Positions 8,645 to 17,332 are shown, counted from the stretch's first letter. The stretch: DNA of 64,000 nt from Marimonas arenosa (GCF_030848945.1 NZ_JANHAX010000009.1:1-64000); one strand, 5' to 3'. Notes: generated from the letters alone by a model not told the origin. Translations and numbers: made by a program.

Positions 8645-9349
8645 TCATATTGGTAGTGGGTCGCCACTCTGCGGTTCATCACCAGGCTTAACAAGATAAA
8701 TGCGGACGAACCGCCCGAGACGTGTAACGTAACCGATCTCTTCCGACCCATCTTTGTTGATCCGGTATCTCAACCTTTCGATCGAATAGACTTGGCCTAA
8801 AATCTGTACATCGTCGCCGTCGATCTGAATATCGGTGCCCTGCTGTGCAAGTGCCTCAAGTACTCGTCGCTTCGCGTCACCTTCAAACTTTTGAACTTCA
8901 CTAACGATCTGACGAACCGTGATGGGGCCCAGCCCACCCTTTACTCGCTCATCGTTGAGTTTCTTCATAAAGCGCCGAGAGAATATTGCGCCCAGCACCG
9001 CGACAACTGCAGCCATACCGATCGCGGCCCACCCCGCTGGCGTCAGACCGAGGAAAGTTACTGTAGGTGCGATGCCCAACCATGAGGCAACTCCACCAAG
9101 CCCCACGGCAGTAAGTGCTTTTCCAAGACCCGCTGCAGCGGAAGCTCCAAATCCTGCGAGAGCTCCAGATGCAGCAGCAAAACCCGCACCGGAAACGAGG
9201 CCCACACTAGCCAGCAGCGAGGAGTTTCCTAGAATGAAGGCACCAATCCATGTAGCGGAAAGCGTGTTTGCGACGTATCCGGCACCGGCATAGGCGATCC
9301 ATTGGCCAGAGGAGTGAAGGACGGGATATGCAAGTAAAGGCAAGGGCAT
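8645..9349 (-). CDS. Glycine/alanine-rich membrane protein, partner of the NYN gene
   Basis: About 234 residues from ATG 9349, which has a GGAG site 9 nt upstream; the frame is open to 9400 but that part has no support. Residues about 20-125 are a long Gly/Ala-rich hydrophobic stretch with several possible membrane helices (for example AAIGMAAVVAVLGAIF before a basic SRRFMKK stop-transfer). The C-terminal ~105 residues are soluble, with a small beta-rich segment (IQIDGDDVQILGQVYSIERL). I recognise no family. It is the first gene of a likely two-gene operon with the NYN nuclease at the tRNA end of the island. Confidence 0.6.
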   Translation of the reverse strand: MPLPLLAYPVLHSSGQWIAYAGAGYVANTLSATWIGAFILGNSSLLASVGLVSGAGFAAASGALAGFGASAAAGLGKALTAVGLGGVASWLGIAPTVTFLGLTPAGWAAIGMAAVVAVLGAIFSRRFMKKLNDERVKGGLGPITVRQIVSEVQKFEGDAKRRVLEALAQQGTDIQIDGDDVQILGQVYSIERLRYRINKDGSEEIGYVTRLGRFVRIYLVKPGDEPQSGDPLPI

Positions 9350-9637
9350 CTCAAGCTCTCCAGGCTGCGCAGCTGTCAACAAACATGGACACACGCACAA
9401 GTCTTTTCAAGTTCGCGTGATGTTTCCGACGCGCCTTTAGTGCGCCTACACCCAAGCGTCTCTTTCAACGCCGCTCGTCAACCGTGTTCGCAAATACGTT
9501 CTTAAACAATGAGTTGGGGAAAGCTGTGTTTGCGGCAGTGTTCCAAAACACTGTGTTCAACACAGTGATTCAGCCTCATAGACGCAAAGCAGCACACTAG
9601 CAAAAGTGTGCATTAGGTGTGTATCGGGATTTTGAGG
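9350..9637. other. Gene-free island edge with a cluster of inverted repeats
   Basis: No gene is supported here. Between 9536 and 9611 there are three overlapping or adjacent dyads: CAGTGTT/AACACTG (9536-9542 and 9547-9553), the perfect dyad CACTGTGTTCAACACAGTG (9549-9567), and GCACACT/AGTGTGC (9592-9598 and 9605-9611). They share an ACACTG core. Being beside the tRNA and in an integrase-bearing island, they could be recombinase or excisionase arm sites, or an operator for the membrane/NYN operon. Confidence 0.5.
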
Positions 9638-9660
9638 GCAAAAATGACGCTAAGTCATTG
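9638..9660 (-). terminator. Terminator downstream of tRNA-Cys
   Basis: On the minus strand the stem AATGAC/GTCATT (loop TTAGC, + positions 9643-9659) is followed by a short T run. It lies 9 nt past the 3' end of tRNA-Cys and fits a Rho-independent terminator of modest stability. Confidence 0.55.
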
Positions 9661-9667
9661 GTTTTAT

Positions 9668-9741
9668 TGGAGGCGAGTACCGGAATCGAACCGGTGTACA
9701 CGGATTTGCAATCCGCTGCGTCACCACTCCGCCAACTCGCC
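9668..9741 (-). tRNA. tRNA-Cys (GCA)
   Basis: A 74-nt tRNA with encoded CCA. The 7-bp acceptor stem GGCGAGT/ACTCGCC, anticodon stem-loop GCGGA-TTGCAAA-TCCGT (anticodon GCA) and T-arm ACCGG-TTCGATT-CCGGT all pair. tRNA genes are common targets of tyrosine integrases, and this one forms the boundary between the A+T-rich island and the GC-rich core. Confidence 0.95.
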
Positions 9742-9798
9742 GCCGTGGTGTGAGCCTGCCTTATTGCCGGTTTTGCCAGGCTTGTCCAGATAGTCCGG

Positions 9799-10752
9799 TC
9801 ATTCGAGATGCCGTTTCAGAAAGGCCGCGGTGCGCAGGGTTGCGTCGCGGGTGGCGAGGTCGTCGGCGAAGGTGCGGACATTTGGCGGACGGAAGTCGAA
9901 ACCACGCCCGACGCCGGGGTAGACGATGAGCCGCACGTCACGTCCCGCCTCCTTCATGAAGCGCACCGCGGTCTCGATCGAGCGGCGGCGCTGGTATTGT
10001 TCGTATTCACCGATGAAGACCATTGTGGGGATCTCCAGCCGGTCGAGATCGGAGTGGTAACGGTAGACCTGCAATGGCTCGACCGCATTGGGATCCTGCC
10101 AGTGCGGATAGAACGAGACATAGCAGGCCACGTCGGTGTTTTGGCGGGCGAACTCGACCGCGACGCGCAGCGTATAGTAGCCGCCCCGGGTATGGGAGTA
10201 GAGGCAGATGCGGTCGCCCTTTAGGTCGGGGTGCGACAGCAGGAAATCGACACCGGCATCGACGTCGCCCTCGGTTGCCGGGTCGTGTTCGAGCGGAAAG
10301 ACTTCGATGAAACGCGCCTCATAGACATCCGGGGCCAGCACCAGGAAGCCGCGGGCGGCCATGCGTCGGGCTAGGCGTTGGACATAGACGTCAAGCCCGC
10401 GTCGGCCATGCTGGAACAGCACGCCGGGGAACGGGCCGTCACCTTCCGGACGGTAGAGAATCGCCGGCACTTCGGTGCCGTCGGCAGGATTGGTGTAGCT
10501 GACCCGTGTTTCGGTGACGGCGAAGTTGTCGGGCACCTCGATCACGCCGCGATCATACCAGTCGTCGGACCACCAGAATTTCTCGGCTATTGGTCGGGAG
10601 TTCACCGGCGCATCGAAGGTGCGGCCGGTCACCGTATCGGCGGCCGGGGCCGTCTCGTCCTGCGCTGCGACCGGTGGTGCTCCGGCGGTAAGGACCATGA
10701 GCGCGGCCCAAGCGACATGGCGGATCGTGCGGGTGGAAAGAATTCGGATCAT
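9799..10752 (-). CDS. Secreted dienelactone-hydrolase-fold protein with replaced catalytic residues
   Basis: About 317 residues from ATG 10752 (GGGAGG site), with a cleavable signal peptide MIRILSTR...VAAQ. The body follows the dienelactone hydrolase fold: PGVLFQHGRRGLD, LARRMAARGFLVLAPDVYE, GDVDAGVDFLLS, then the nucleophile region LYSHTRGGYYT, the acid region FIGEYEQYQ and the His region YPGVGRGFDF. In the family these are GFCxGG, GExD and GxGHxF. Here the nucleophile Cys/Ser is Thr, the Asp is Glu and the His is Arg. I infer a periplasmic protein that has lost classical hydrolase activity. It stands alone next to tRNA-Cys. Confidence 0.75.
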   Translation of the reverse strand: MIRILSTRTIRHVAWAALMVLTAGAPPVAAQDETAPAADTVTGRTFDAPVNSRPIAEKFWWSDDWYDRGVIEVPDNFAVTETRVSYTNPADGTEVPAILYRPEGDGPFPGVLFQHGRRGLDVYVQRLARRMAARGFLVLAPDVYEARFIEVFPLEHDPATEGDVDAGVDFLLSHPDLKGDRICLYSHTRGGYYTLRVAVEFARQNTDVACYVSFYPHWQDPNAVEPLQVYRYHSDLDRLEIPTMVFIGEYEQYQRRRSIETAVRFMKEAGRDVRLIVYPGVGRGFDFRPPNVRTFADDLATRDATLRTAAFLKRHLE

Positions 10753-10986
10753 GTGCGGCCCTCCCCTGGCTGAGTGCATGTCGGCAATCCCAAGCAAGCG
10801 GTTTCGCTGCCATCCGTCAACTGGTTTTGCCGGCAATTTCAGCTGATCGGATATGCCTGCCATAGCCGCGCGGACGGTTGAACCGACCGGATGCAGCCCC
10901 GCAAGGGTGCACCAGACATTGCCGCTGCCCGGTAGATATGCGAAAGAGAGGCCACAGGATTCTGCTCAGAACAACAGGCCTTTCCC

Positions 10987-11640
10987 ATGACCGATTTTCC
11001 CGCACGCCGGACGATGATGGTGGACACGCAGGTCCGCCCCTCGGACGTGACCAAATTCCCAGTGATAGACGCGATGCTGTCGGTCCCGCGCGAGGCCTTC
11101 GTTCCAGAGGAGCGGCGCGAAGCGGCCTATGTCGGGGAAAACCTCGATCTTGGAGGCGGGCGCGTAGTTCTGGAACCGCGGACGCTGGCCAAGATGCTCG
11201 ATGCGCTCGACGTCCAGGGCGACGAGCTTGTGCTCGATATCGGGTCTGCGTTGGGCTATTCCGCCGCGGTGATCGCGCGCATGGCAGAGGCTGTCGTGGC
11301 AGTCGAGGAGAACGAAGCTTGGGCAGAGGATGCGCAAACCGTGTTGGCCGAGCACGGGGCGGACAACGTCGCCGTGCATAAAGCGGCGCTGGCAGAAGGT
11401 GCGGCGCAGCACGGGCCATATGACGTGATCTGCATCGAGGGCGCCGTGGAGCATCTTCCGCAAGCTCTTACCGACCAGCTCAAGGATGGTGGCCGTATGG
11501 CGGCGCTGTTCGCCGAAGGGGCGCTGGGCGTTGTGCGGATCGGCTACAAGATCGACGGAAAGATGAACTGGCGCTTTGCCTTCAATGCGGGCGCGCCCGT
11601 GCTGCCGGGGTTCGAACGCCACAAGGCTTTCACCCTGTGA
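10987..11640 (+). CDS. pcm: Protein-L-isoaspartate O-methyltransferase family protein
   Basis: 217 residues of the PIMT family, SAM-dependent enzymes that methylate isoaspartyl residues in damaged proteins. Visible: the family N-terminus MMVDTQVRPSDVT, the SAM-binding motif I VLDIGSALGYSAAVIARMA (family LxIGxGxGYxxA), acidic motif VVAVEENEAW, and motif II DVICIEGAVEHLP. It lies 41 nt before tolC on the same strand, an association common in Rhodobacterales, so co-transcription is likely. The conserved Gly of motif I is partly replaced (GSALGY), so substrate could differ from classical Pcm. Confidence 0.8.
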   Translation: MTDFPARRTMMVDTQVRPSDVTKFPVIDAMLSVPREAFVPEERREAAYVGENLDLGGGRVVLEPRTLAKMLDALDVQGDELVLDIGSALGYSAAVIARMAEAVVAVEENEAWAEDAQTVLAEHGADNVAVHKAALAEGAAQHGPYDVICIEGAVEHLPQALTDQLKDGGRMAALFAEGALGVVRIGYKIDGKMNWRFAFNAGAPVLPGFERHKAFTL

Positions 11641-11681
11641 GCGGTGGCGGTACTGCCGCGAGAGGATGACAGGAGCAGGAC

Positions 11682-13097
11682 ATGGTTTTTGCGCGAATGA
11701 AGGCGAAACTGGCGGTGGCGGGGCTGGCGATGGCGATGGCCTTGGGCCCGGTCAAGGCCACGGCCGAAACGCTGGCCGACGCCATGGCCTCGGCCTATGA
11801 GCACAACGGGCTCGTCGACCAGAACCGGGCATTGCTGCGGGTGGCCGACGAAGACGTGGCGCAGGCGGTTTCCGCGCTCAAGCCGATCCTAAACTGGTCG
11901 GCTGATATCACCCGCAGTTGGGGACGGGCCTATGTCAGCACGCTTGCGGCTTCGCGGGGTAACGCAAGCTGGGATGCATCGGTCGGGATCCTTGCCGAAT
12001 TGCTGCTATATGATTTCGGCACCAGCCGCATCAAGATCGACATCGCCAAGGAAAGCGTGTTGGCTACGCGCCAGGCTCTTTTGTCGGCCGAACAGTCGGT
12101 GCTGCTGCGCGCGGCGCAGGCCTACCTCGAGATCCTGCGTAATCAGGAATTCGTTAACCTGCGGCAAAACAACGTGCGTGTGATCACCGTGGAATTGCGT
12201 GCCGCACGCGATCGCTTCGAGGTGGGGGAGGTGACCCGCACCGATGTGTCGATTGCTGAGGCACGGCTGGCCGGTGCGCGGGCGTCGTTGGCCGCCGCCC
12301 AAGGTGGGCTGGCCGCGGCAATTGAGGAATTCCGTGCCGCGGTCGGGCGCAAGCCGGGGCGGTTGTCGCGGCTGCCGCGGGTGCCACAGACCGCAAAATC
12401 GGTCGAGGCCGCAAAGGCGACGGCGCTGGCTAACCATCCCGAGATGATCAAGGTTCAGCATGAGGTGACGGCGGCCGAGTTGGGTATTCTGGCCGCCAAG
12501 GGTGCGGTCAACCCGAGCATCAAGCTGACCGGCCGCTATGGGGTGTCGACGCAATTGGATGGCCCGTCCTATTCCAATGGTGGCTCGATCGGAATTGAAG
12601 CGTCTGGGCCGATCTACCAGGGTGGCAAACTGGCCTCGATCGCCCGCCAGGCCGTGGCGCGGCGCGATGCGGCGCGGGCGGGTTTGCATATCGTGCGCCA
12701 CACGTTGGCACAGAACGTGGGCAATGCCTGGGCGCAGCTGCAGGTTGCCCGGGCAAGTCGCCAAGCCAGTGAGCGCCAGGTCCGTGCCAGCACGGTCGCT
12801 TTCCGCGGTGTGCGTGAAGAGGCGACTCTGGGCGCGCGCACTACGCTCGACGTGCTCGATGCCGAGCAAGAGCTTTTGGATGCCAAGGCCAACCTGATCT
12901 CGGCCACGATCGATGAGCATACGGCCGCCTATCAGTTGTTGGCGGCGATGGGTCTGCTGACCGCCGAGCGTATGAAGCTGAAAGTGCCGCAGTACGATCC
13001 GGCGGCCTATTACAACATGGTCAAGGATGCGCCGGCGCTTCACAGCGAGCAGGGTCGAAAACTCGACAGTGTTCTTAAAGCGTTGGGCAAAGAGTAG
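11682..13097 (+). CDS. tolC: TolC family outer-membrane efflux protein
   Basis: 471 residues. An N-terminal signal peptide (about 1-28, ending KATAET) is followed by two repeated alpha-helical/beta halves typical of TolC: LADAMASAYEHNGLVDQNR near the start and ANHPEMIKVQHEVTAAELG at about residue 250. RTDVSIAEARLAGARASLA and RTTLDVLDAEQELLDAKANL are the matching coiled helices. TolC forms the outer-membrane duct for type I secretion and RND or MFP-dependent efflux. Strong AGGAGCAGGAC ribosome site before ATG 11682. No inner-membrane partner is adjacent. Confidence 0.9.
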   Translation: MVFARMKAKLAVAGLAMAMALGPVKATAETLADAMASAYEHNGLVDQNRALLRVADEDVAQAVSALKPILNWSADITRSWGRAYVSTLAASRGNASWDASVGILAELLLYDFGTSRIKIDIAKESVLATRQALLSAEQSVLLRAAQAYLEILRNQEFVNLRQNNVRVITVELRAARDRFEVGEVTRTDVSIAEARLAGARASLAAAQGGLAAAIEEFRAAVGRKPGRLSRLPRVPQTAKSVEAAKATALANHPEMIKVQHEVTAAELGILAAKGAVNPSIKLTGRYGVSTQLDGPSYSNGGSIGIEASGPIYQGGKLASIARQAVARRDAARAGLHIVRHTLAQNVGNAWAQLQVARASRQASERQVRASTVAFRGVREEATLGARTTLDVLDAEQELLDAKANLISATIDEHTAAYQLLAAMGLLTAERMKLKVPQYDPAAYYNMVKDAPALHSEQGRKLDSVLKALGKE

Positions 13098-13170
13098 AGT
13101 TTTCCCTTCCTGTTGTGAGAATCCCGGTGCCTTGTTACACTTGTTGGGAGGCAAGTAGTGGTATTCATTT

Positions 13171-14391
13171 ATGTCTGATCCCGTGACAAATGTCGAAATC
13201 GAGGACGTGCTGTCGTCAATCCGCCGTCTCGTGTCGGAAAACGCGCGAAGCGAGGCGCGGGCAGTGGTGCGTCGTCCGGAGCGGGACGCGGAGGAGTCCG
13301 AAACTGCCGAGGACGCGGCACCGCGTCAGGAGAGCGGCGACGCGAAAGGCGGCGCCGGTGATGCCGCAGGCATGCTTTTGTTGACACCCGAGCAACTTGT
13401 CCCCGTCGCCGAAGACGCGGACGATGCCACACCTGCCGACATGTTGCGACAACCCGAGATCTTGCCGGAAGAAAGTCATCATTGGGCTGATGACGGGGCC
13501 GAGACGGTGGTCGAAGAGGCCGCTGAAATGGCCGAGATCGCAGACCTGAGCGAGAACGACACCGGCAGGACACTGAAGGGTATTGTCGCCGATGCTGTCG
13601 ATGAGGCAACGGCAGATATTTTCGGTGAAGCGGATGCGGCCGAGGATGAGGCGGGGGTTGAAGAGGCCGGGTTCCTGGCGGCCGACGAGGCAGACGCGGA
13701 AAAGGCCGAAGAAGATGCCGAGGAAGAAGAAGCGACGGAGGCGCTGTTCACGGCGCTTAAGTTCTCCCATTCCGAACCTGAGCCGGAGGATGACCGCGAC
13801 GAGGCCGGGAGCACCTCACTCGCCAGCCGGATTGCCGAACTGGAGGATGCGGTTGCGGCTCGCGACGATCACTGGGACCCCGATGGTGACGGCGAGGGTG
13901 AGAATGCCGGCGCGCCGGTCGAAGCACTAAATTGGGAAGACGACGTCAGCGATCAAACCGGCCATAGCCATGCTTGGGGCGCCGATCGGCTTGACGCGAT
14001 GAAAAAGTCCGACAGCCTGTCCACGGCCGAGCCAGCCGAAGCAGGCGCTGCGCTGACCGAGGAAAAGGTTGCACCCGAGACGGATGGTGCGCGTGGTGTC
14101 GAGACTGCCGATCAGTCGCAGCTGGATATCGCGGCGGAGCCAGTGGACGAAACGGCAGGCGGGGAAGCGTCTGTAGCCAATGTTACGTTTGCACAGGATC
14201 TTGGCCCCGACGAATTCGACCTGTTGACGGACCAAGCGTCGGTAATCGACGAGGACGCACTGCGTGAATTGGTGGCGGAGATTGTGCGCCGCGAATTGCA
14301 GGGCGTGCTGGGTGAGCGGATCACACGCAACGTCCGCAAGCTGGTGCGGCGCGAAATCCACAGGGCGCTGGCCGCGCGAGAATTCGACTGA
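13171..14391 (+). CDS. PopZ-like (DUF2497-type) acidic protein
   Basis: 406 residues with a three-part layout like the polar organiser PopZ. There is a short conserved N-terminal helix (VEIEDVLSSIRRLVSENA), a long, low-complexity, very acidic middle (about 30-360, dominated by Glu, Asp and Ala) and a conserved C-terminal helical block (DALRELVAEIVRRELQ, then ERITRNVRKLVRREIHRAL). PopZ forms condensates at the cell pole that anchor chromosome and regulatory proteins. The middle is much longer than in Caulobacter PopZ (about 177 residues in total). It lies 73 nt after tolC and may be read from the same promoter. Confidence 0.7.
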   Translation: MSDPVTNVEIEDVLSSIRRLVSENARSEARAVVRRPERDAEESETAEDAAPRQESGDAKGGAGDAAGMLLLTPEQLVPVAEDADDATPADMLRQPEILPEESHHWADDGAETVVEEAAEMAEIADLSENDTGRTLKGIVADAVDEATADIFGEADAAEDEAGVEEAGFLAADEADAEKAEEDAEEEEATEALFTALKFSHSEPEPEDDRDEAGSTSLASRIAELEDAVAARDDHWDPDGDGEGENAGAPVEALNWEDDVSDQTGHSHAWGADRLDAMKKSDSLSTAEPAEAGAALTEEKVAPETDGARGVETADQSQLDIAAEPVDETAGGEASVANVTFAQDLGPDEFDLLTDQASVIDEDALRELVAEIVRRELQGVLGERITRNVRKLVRREIHRALAAREFD

Positions 14392-14465
14392 TCGTCTCGG
14401 GGTTTTCGGAAATCGGTCAGATAAGCGGTGCCGATTCGGCGTTTTGTCGGATTTCAGATCTGATG

Positions 14466-15917
14466 TCAGATCTCCTGTGACAGCTCCAGCAGCAGGTCGA
14501 GATCGAAATGGGTGGCAACATGCGCGCCCAGCCGGTCGAGTACGGCGTCGGTTTCAGCGGCGTACGCGATGGTTACGCTGGTCCCGAACCGGGCCAGGAA
14601 ATCGCTGCGGAATCCGTCGGCCCGGAAAAGCCCGTGCAGATAGCACCCCAGCACCCGGCCATCCGGTGATGCCGCGCCCTGCGGCTGTTCCCCAATCATG
14701 AGCCAAGGGCGGGCACAATCGGGGCCTGTGGTTTCACCGATATGAATCTCGTAGCCTTCGACCGCCGCTGCGGTTGGCAGATAGCGTGCCTGTTGCAGGG
14801 TCAGATGCTTCTCGGGTGTCATCACCGTCTCGATATCGAGCAACCCGAGGCCCTCGACCACTCCCGGCGGGCCTTCGATGCCCTCGGGGTCGGCGATGCT
14901 GCGGCCGAGCATCTGGTAACCGCCGCAGATGCCCAGAACGTGACCGCCACGACGTAGGTGTGCTGCAAGGTCGATATCCCAACCCTGAGCGCGGAAAAAC
15001 GCCAGGTCCGAAATCGTCGACTTCGACCCGGGGATCAGGACCAGAGTGGCATCGCCGGGCAGGGGGTGGCCGGATTCGATGATCTCGACGCTGACGCCCG
15101 GCTCGGCGGAAAGCGGATCGAGATCGTCGAAGTTGGCGATCCGGGCGAGCCGTGGCACGGCGATCTTCAATCCGTCCCGCTTCGGCGCCGAGGCGATGTC
15201 CATCACGTCCTCGGCAGGCAGGCGCCAGGCCTCGTCGAACCAGGGCAGAACGCCAAGCGAAGGCCAGCCAGTGTGATCAGTAATCGCCGTCAGGCCATCG
15301 TCGAACAGCCTTACGTCGCCGCGAAACTTGTTGACCGCGAAGCCCTTGATCCGGGCTGCATCCGCGGACGACAACACGGACTTGGTGCCGACGATCTGGG
15401 CGATTACACCGCCGCGGTCGATGTCGCCGACCAGGATCGCCGGTACGCCGGCGGCCTCGGCAAAGCCCATATTGGCGATATCGCCGGCGCGCAGGTTGAT
15501 CTCGGCTGGCGAGCCGGCGCCCTCGACCAGTATTACATCCGCCGATGCCGCCAACCTGCGGAAACTTTCCAGCACCGGGGCGAGGAGGCTAGGTTTAGCG
15601 CGGGCATAGTCGCGCGCCTTCAGCGTCGCCACCCTCTTGCCCTGCACGATCACCTGTGCGCCGATATCGCTTTCGGGTTTGAGCAGGACCGGGTTCATGT
15701 CGACGACCGGATCGCGCCGCGCGGCCCAGGCCTGCACCGCCTGCGCGCGACCGATCTCGCCACCGTCGACGGTGACGGCGGCGTTGTTTGACATGTTCTG
15801 GGGCTTGAACGGGGCGACCGACAGGCCACGGTTGACCAGCGCCCGGGCAATGCCTGCCACAAGAATCGACTTGCCGACATTCGAGCCGGCCCCTTGGATC
15901 ATGATCGCGCGAGTCAC
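14466..15917 (-). CDS. cobQ: Cobyric acid synthase
   Basis: 483 residues. CobQ amidates four carboxyl groups of adenosyl-cobyrinic acid a,c-diamide during cobalamin synthesis, using glutamine and ATP. The N-terminal P-loop-like domain begins MIQGAGSNVGKSILVAGIAR, with FKPQNMSNNAA, VEGAGSPAEIN and DIDRGGVIAQI. The C-terminal glutaminase domain has the nucleophile Cys in GICGGYQMLG and the His in YLHGLF. Length matches the family. No other cob genes are adjacent and no cobalamin riboswitch is recognisable in the 228 nt upstream. Confidence 0.93.
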   Translation of the reverse strand: MTRAIMIQGAGSNVGKSILVAGIARALVNRGLSVAPFKPQNMSNNAAVTVDGGEIGRAQAVQAWAARRDPVVDMNPVLLKPESDIGAQVIVQGKRVATLKARDYARAKPSLLAPVLESFRRLAASADVILVEGAGSPAEINLRAGDIANMGFAEAAGVPAILVGDIDRGGVIAQIVGTKSVLSSADAARIKGFAVNKFRGDVRLFDDGLTAITDHTGWPSLGVLPWFDEAWRLPAEDVMDIASAPKRDGLKIAVPRLARIANFDDLDPLSAEPGVSVEIIESGHPLPGDATLVLIPGSKSTISDLAFFRAQGWDIDLAAHLRRGGHVLGICGGYQMLGRSIADPEGIEGPPGVVEGLGLLDIETVMTPEKHLTLQQARYLPTAAAVEGYEIHIGETTGPDCARPWLMIGEQPQGAASPDGRVLGCYLHGLFRADGFRSDFLARFGTSVTIAYAAETDAVLDRLGAHVATHFDLDLLLELSQEI

Positions 15918-16077
15918 TTTTCCCCCGAACCTGTGCCAAGCTGTTCATACGAATTCAGCGTGACAAGGAAAAGCGTTCTAACCGCGGCAGCGCCTCGACG
16001 AAGTGGCTTTCGGCGTCGATTGGATTCATTTCACAACGGTGCCGGCGGCAAGTGAGCTGGTGGGCATGCAGGACTGC

Positions 16078-16109
16078 AAAACCCCGCCTGCCGGGCGGCA
16101 GACGGGGTT
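16078..16109 (-). terminator. Strong Rho-independent terminator after the DUF6280 gene
   Basis: A GC-rich hairpin of about 13 bp (AACCCCG...CGGGGTT) whose minus-strand side runs into TTT. It is 37 nt past the DUF6280 stop codon and also shields cobQ from read-through. Confidence 0.7.
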
Positions 16110-16145
16110 GGCAGACCCGGATTGGGCCGAATAACTAGGAATAGG

Positions 16146-16469
16146 TTAGGCGGCTTCTGCCTGCTGCGCGGCTGCGTTGCGCCGTTCGCTTTCCTCGCGC
16201 GACAGTGCGACGGAGGTACGCACGCCCTTGGCGACAAATTCCATCAGCCCCTTGACGACACGTTCGTTGGGGTCGATTCCGGCACAGCTCAGAACCTCGC
16301 GCCCATCGCGCGACCGGGCCCAGCGGGCGATCTGTTCCGGCCCGTTGCCGTACTTTTTGTCGTCTGCAATCGCGTCATCCAGCGCAGCCAGCACAACGGC
16401 TGCAAAAAGTTTACGCGCACGGTTGCCTTGTTCGTTATTGAAGGCCGTGCCGTCAACGAAATCCTTCAT
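16146..16469 (-). CDS. DUF6280 family protein
   Basis: 107 residues, highly characteristic of Rhodobacterales: VDGTAFNNEQGNRARKLFAA, DDKKYGNGPEQIARWARS and REVLSCAGIDPNERVV. The function of the family is unknown. No signal peptide or membrane segment; the C-terminus is Ala/Gln/Glu rich. The gene is monocistronic, followed by its own terminator at 16078-16109. Confidence 0.8.
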   Translation of the reverse strand: MKDFVDGTAFNNEQGNRARKLFAAVVLAALDDAIADDKKYGNGPEQIARWARSRDGREVLSCAGIDPNERVVKGLMEFVAKGVRTSVALSREESERRNAAAQQAEAA

Positions 16470-16684
16470 GTTTCGTCCTTTGTTATTGCTCTTGTAATTC
16501 TGACGTGGGGACCCTTATGACGAGTTTTCGCCGATTCGGATAGCCCGACAGTGCATAGCTTTCATGCAAGAAGCGCATGGCTTTGCCGGTCCATGAGCGA
16601 GATATCGTCGTCTTGCCCTCTTAGAGAACCCCAGATATAGGTGCCGCCAAATCATGATCAACCTTTTGCCACGGTTTTGACACA

Positions 16685-17248
16685 ATGCCCAAAATTAACG
16701 GAAACGAGATTCGCCCCGGCAACGTTCTGGAGCACAATGGCGGCCTGTGGGCCGCGGTGAAGGTCGAGCACGTCAAGCCCGGCAAGGGCGGTGCGTTCGC
16801 GCAGGTCGAACTGCGAAACCTGCGTAACGGCTCCAAACTGAACGAACGGTTCCGCAGCGCCGACAAGGTCGAACGTGTGCGGCTCGAGCAGAAAGACCAG
16901 CAATTCCTCTACGAAAACGATGGCATGCTGGTGTTTATGGACACCGAAACTTATGACCAGATCGAGCTCCCGGCTGAACTGCTTGGGGATCGCCGGCCGT
17001 TTCTTCAGGACGGTATGACCATTGTCGTTGAGTTCTACGAGAACGAGGCGCTCAACGCCACGCTGCCGCAGAAGGTGACGTGCACGGTCGAGGAGACCGA
17101 GCCGGTGGTGAAGGGCCAGACCGCGGCGAACAGTTTCAAGCCGGCGTTGCTCGACAACGGGGTAAAGGTCATGGTGCCACCATTCGTGGGCCCGGGCGAA
17201 GCCATCGTGGTCAACACCGAGACCATGGAATACTCCGAACGTGCCTGA
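16685..17248 (+). CDS. efp: Elongation factor P
   Basis: 187 residues, the normal EF-P length. EF-P binds stalled ribosomes and helps peptide-bond formation at polyproline stretches. The loop HVKPGKGGAF carries Lys34, the residue that EpmA lysylates in bacteria using that pathway. The three OB-type beta domains follow, with the signature LVFMDTETYDQIEL in the middle and the C-terminal GEAIVVNTETMEYSERA. Gene stands alone on its strand. Confidence 0.97.
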   Translation: MPKINGNEIRPGNVLEHNGGLWAAVKVEHVKPGKGGAFAQVELRNLRNGSKLNERFRSADKVERVRLEQKDQQFLYENDGMLVFMDTETYDQIELPAELLGDRRPFLQDGMTIVVEFYENEALNATLPQKVTCTVEETEPVVKGQTAANSFKPALLDNGVKVMVPPFVGPGEAIVVNTETMEYSERA

Positions 17249-17332
17249 TCGCGGCAGCCCGGTGTCTCCTGTGGCGAAACGTCGCCCCGGCTGACCGCTC
17301 GGTGTTTACCGCCCCCGTGACGTGGTGCGCGG

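Noticed and set aside
9536..9611. CRISPR-like repeat cluster
   Set aside because: The repeats are inverted and irregularly spaced, with no direct repeat-spacer pattern and no cas genes.
15918..16077. Possible cobalamin riboswitch upstream of cobQ
   Set aside because: No B12-box-like conserved core or expected stem arrangement could be recognised in the sequence.
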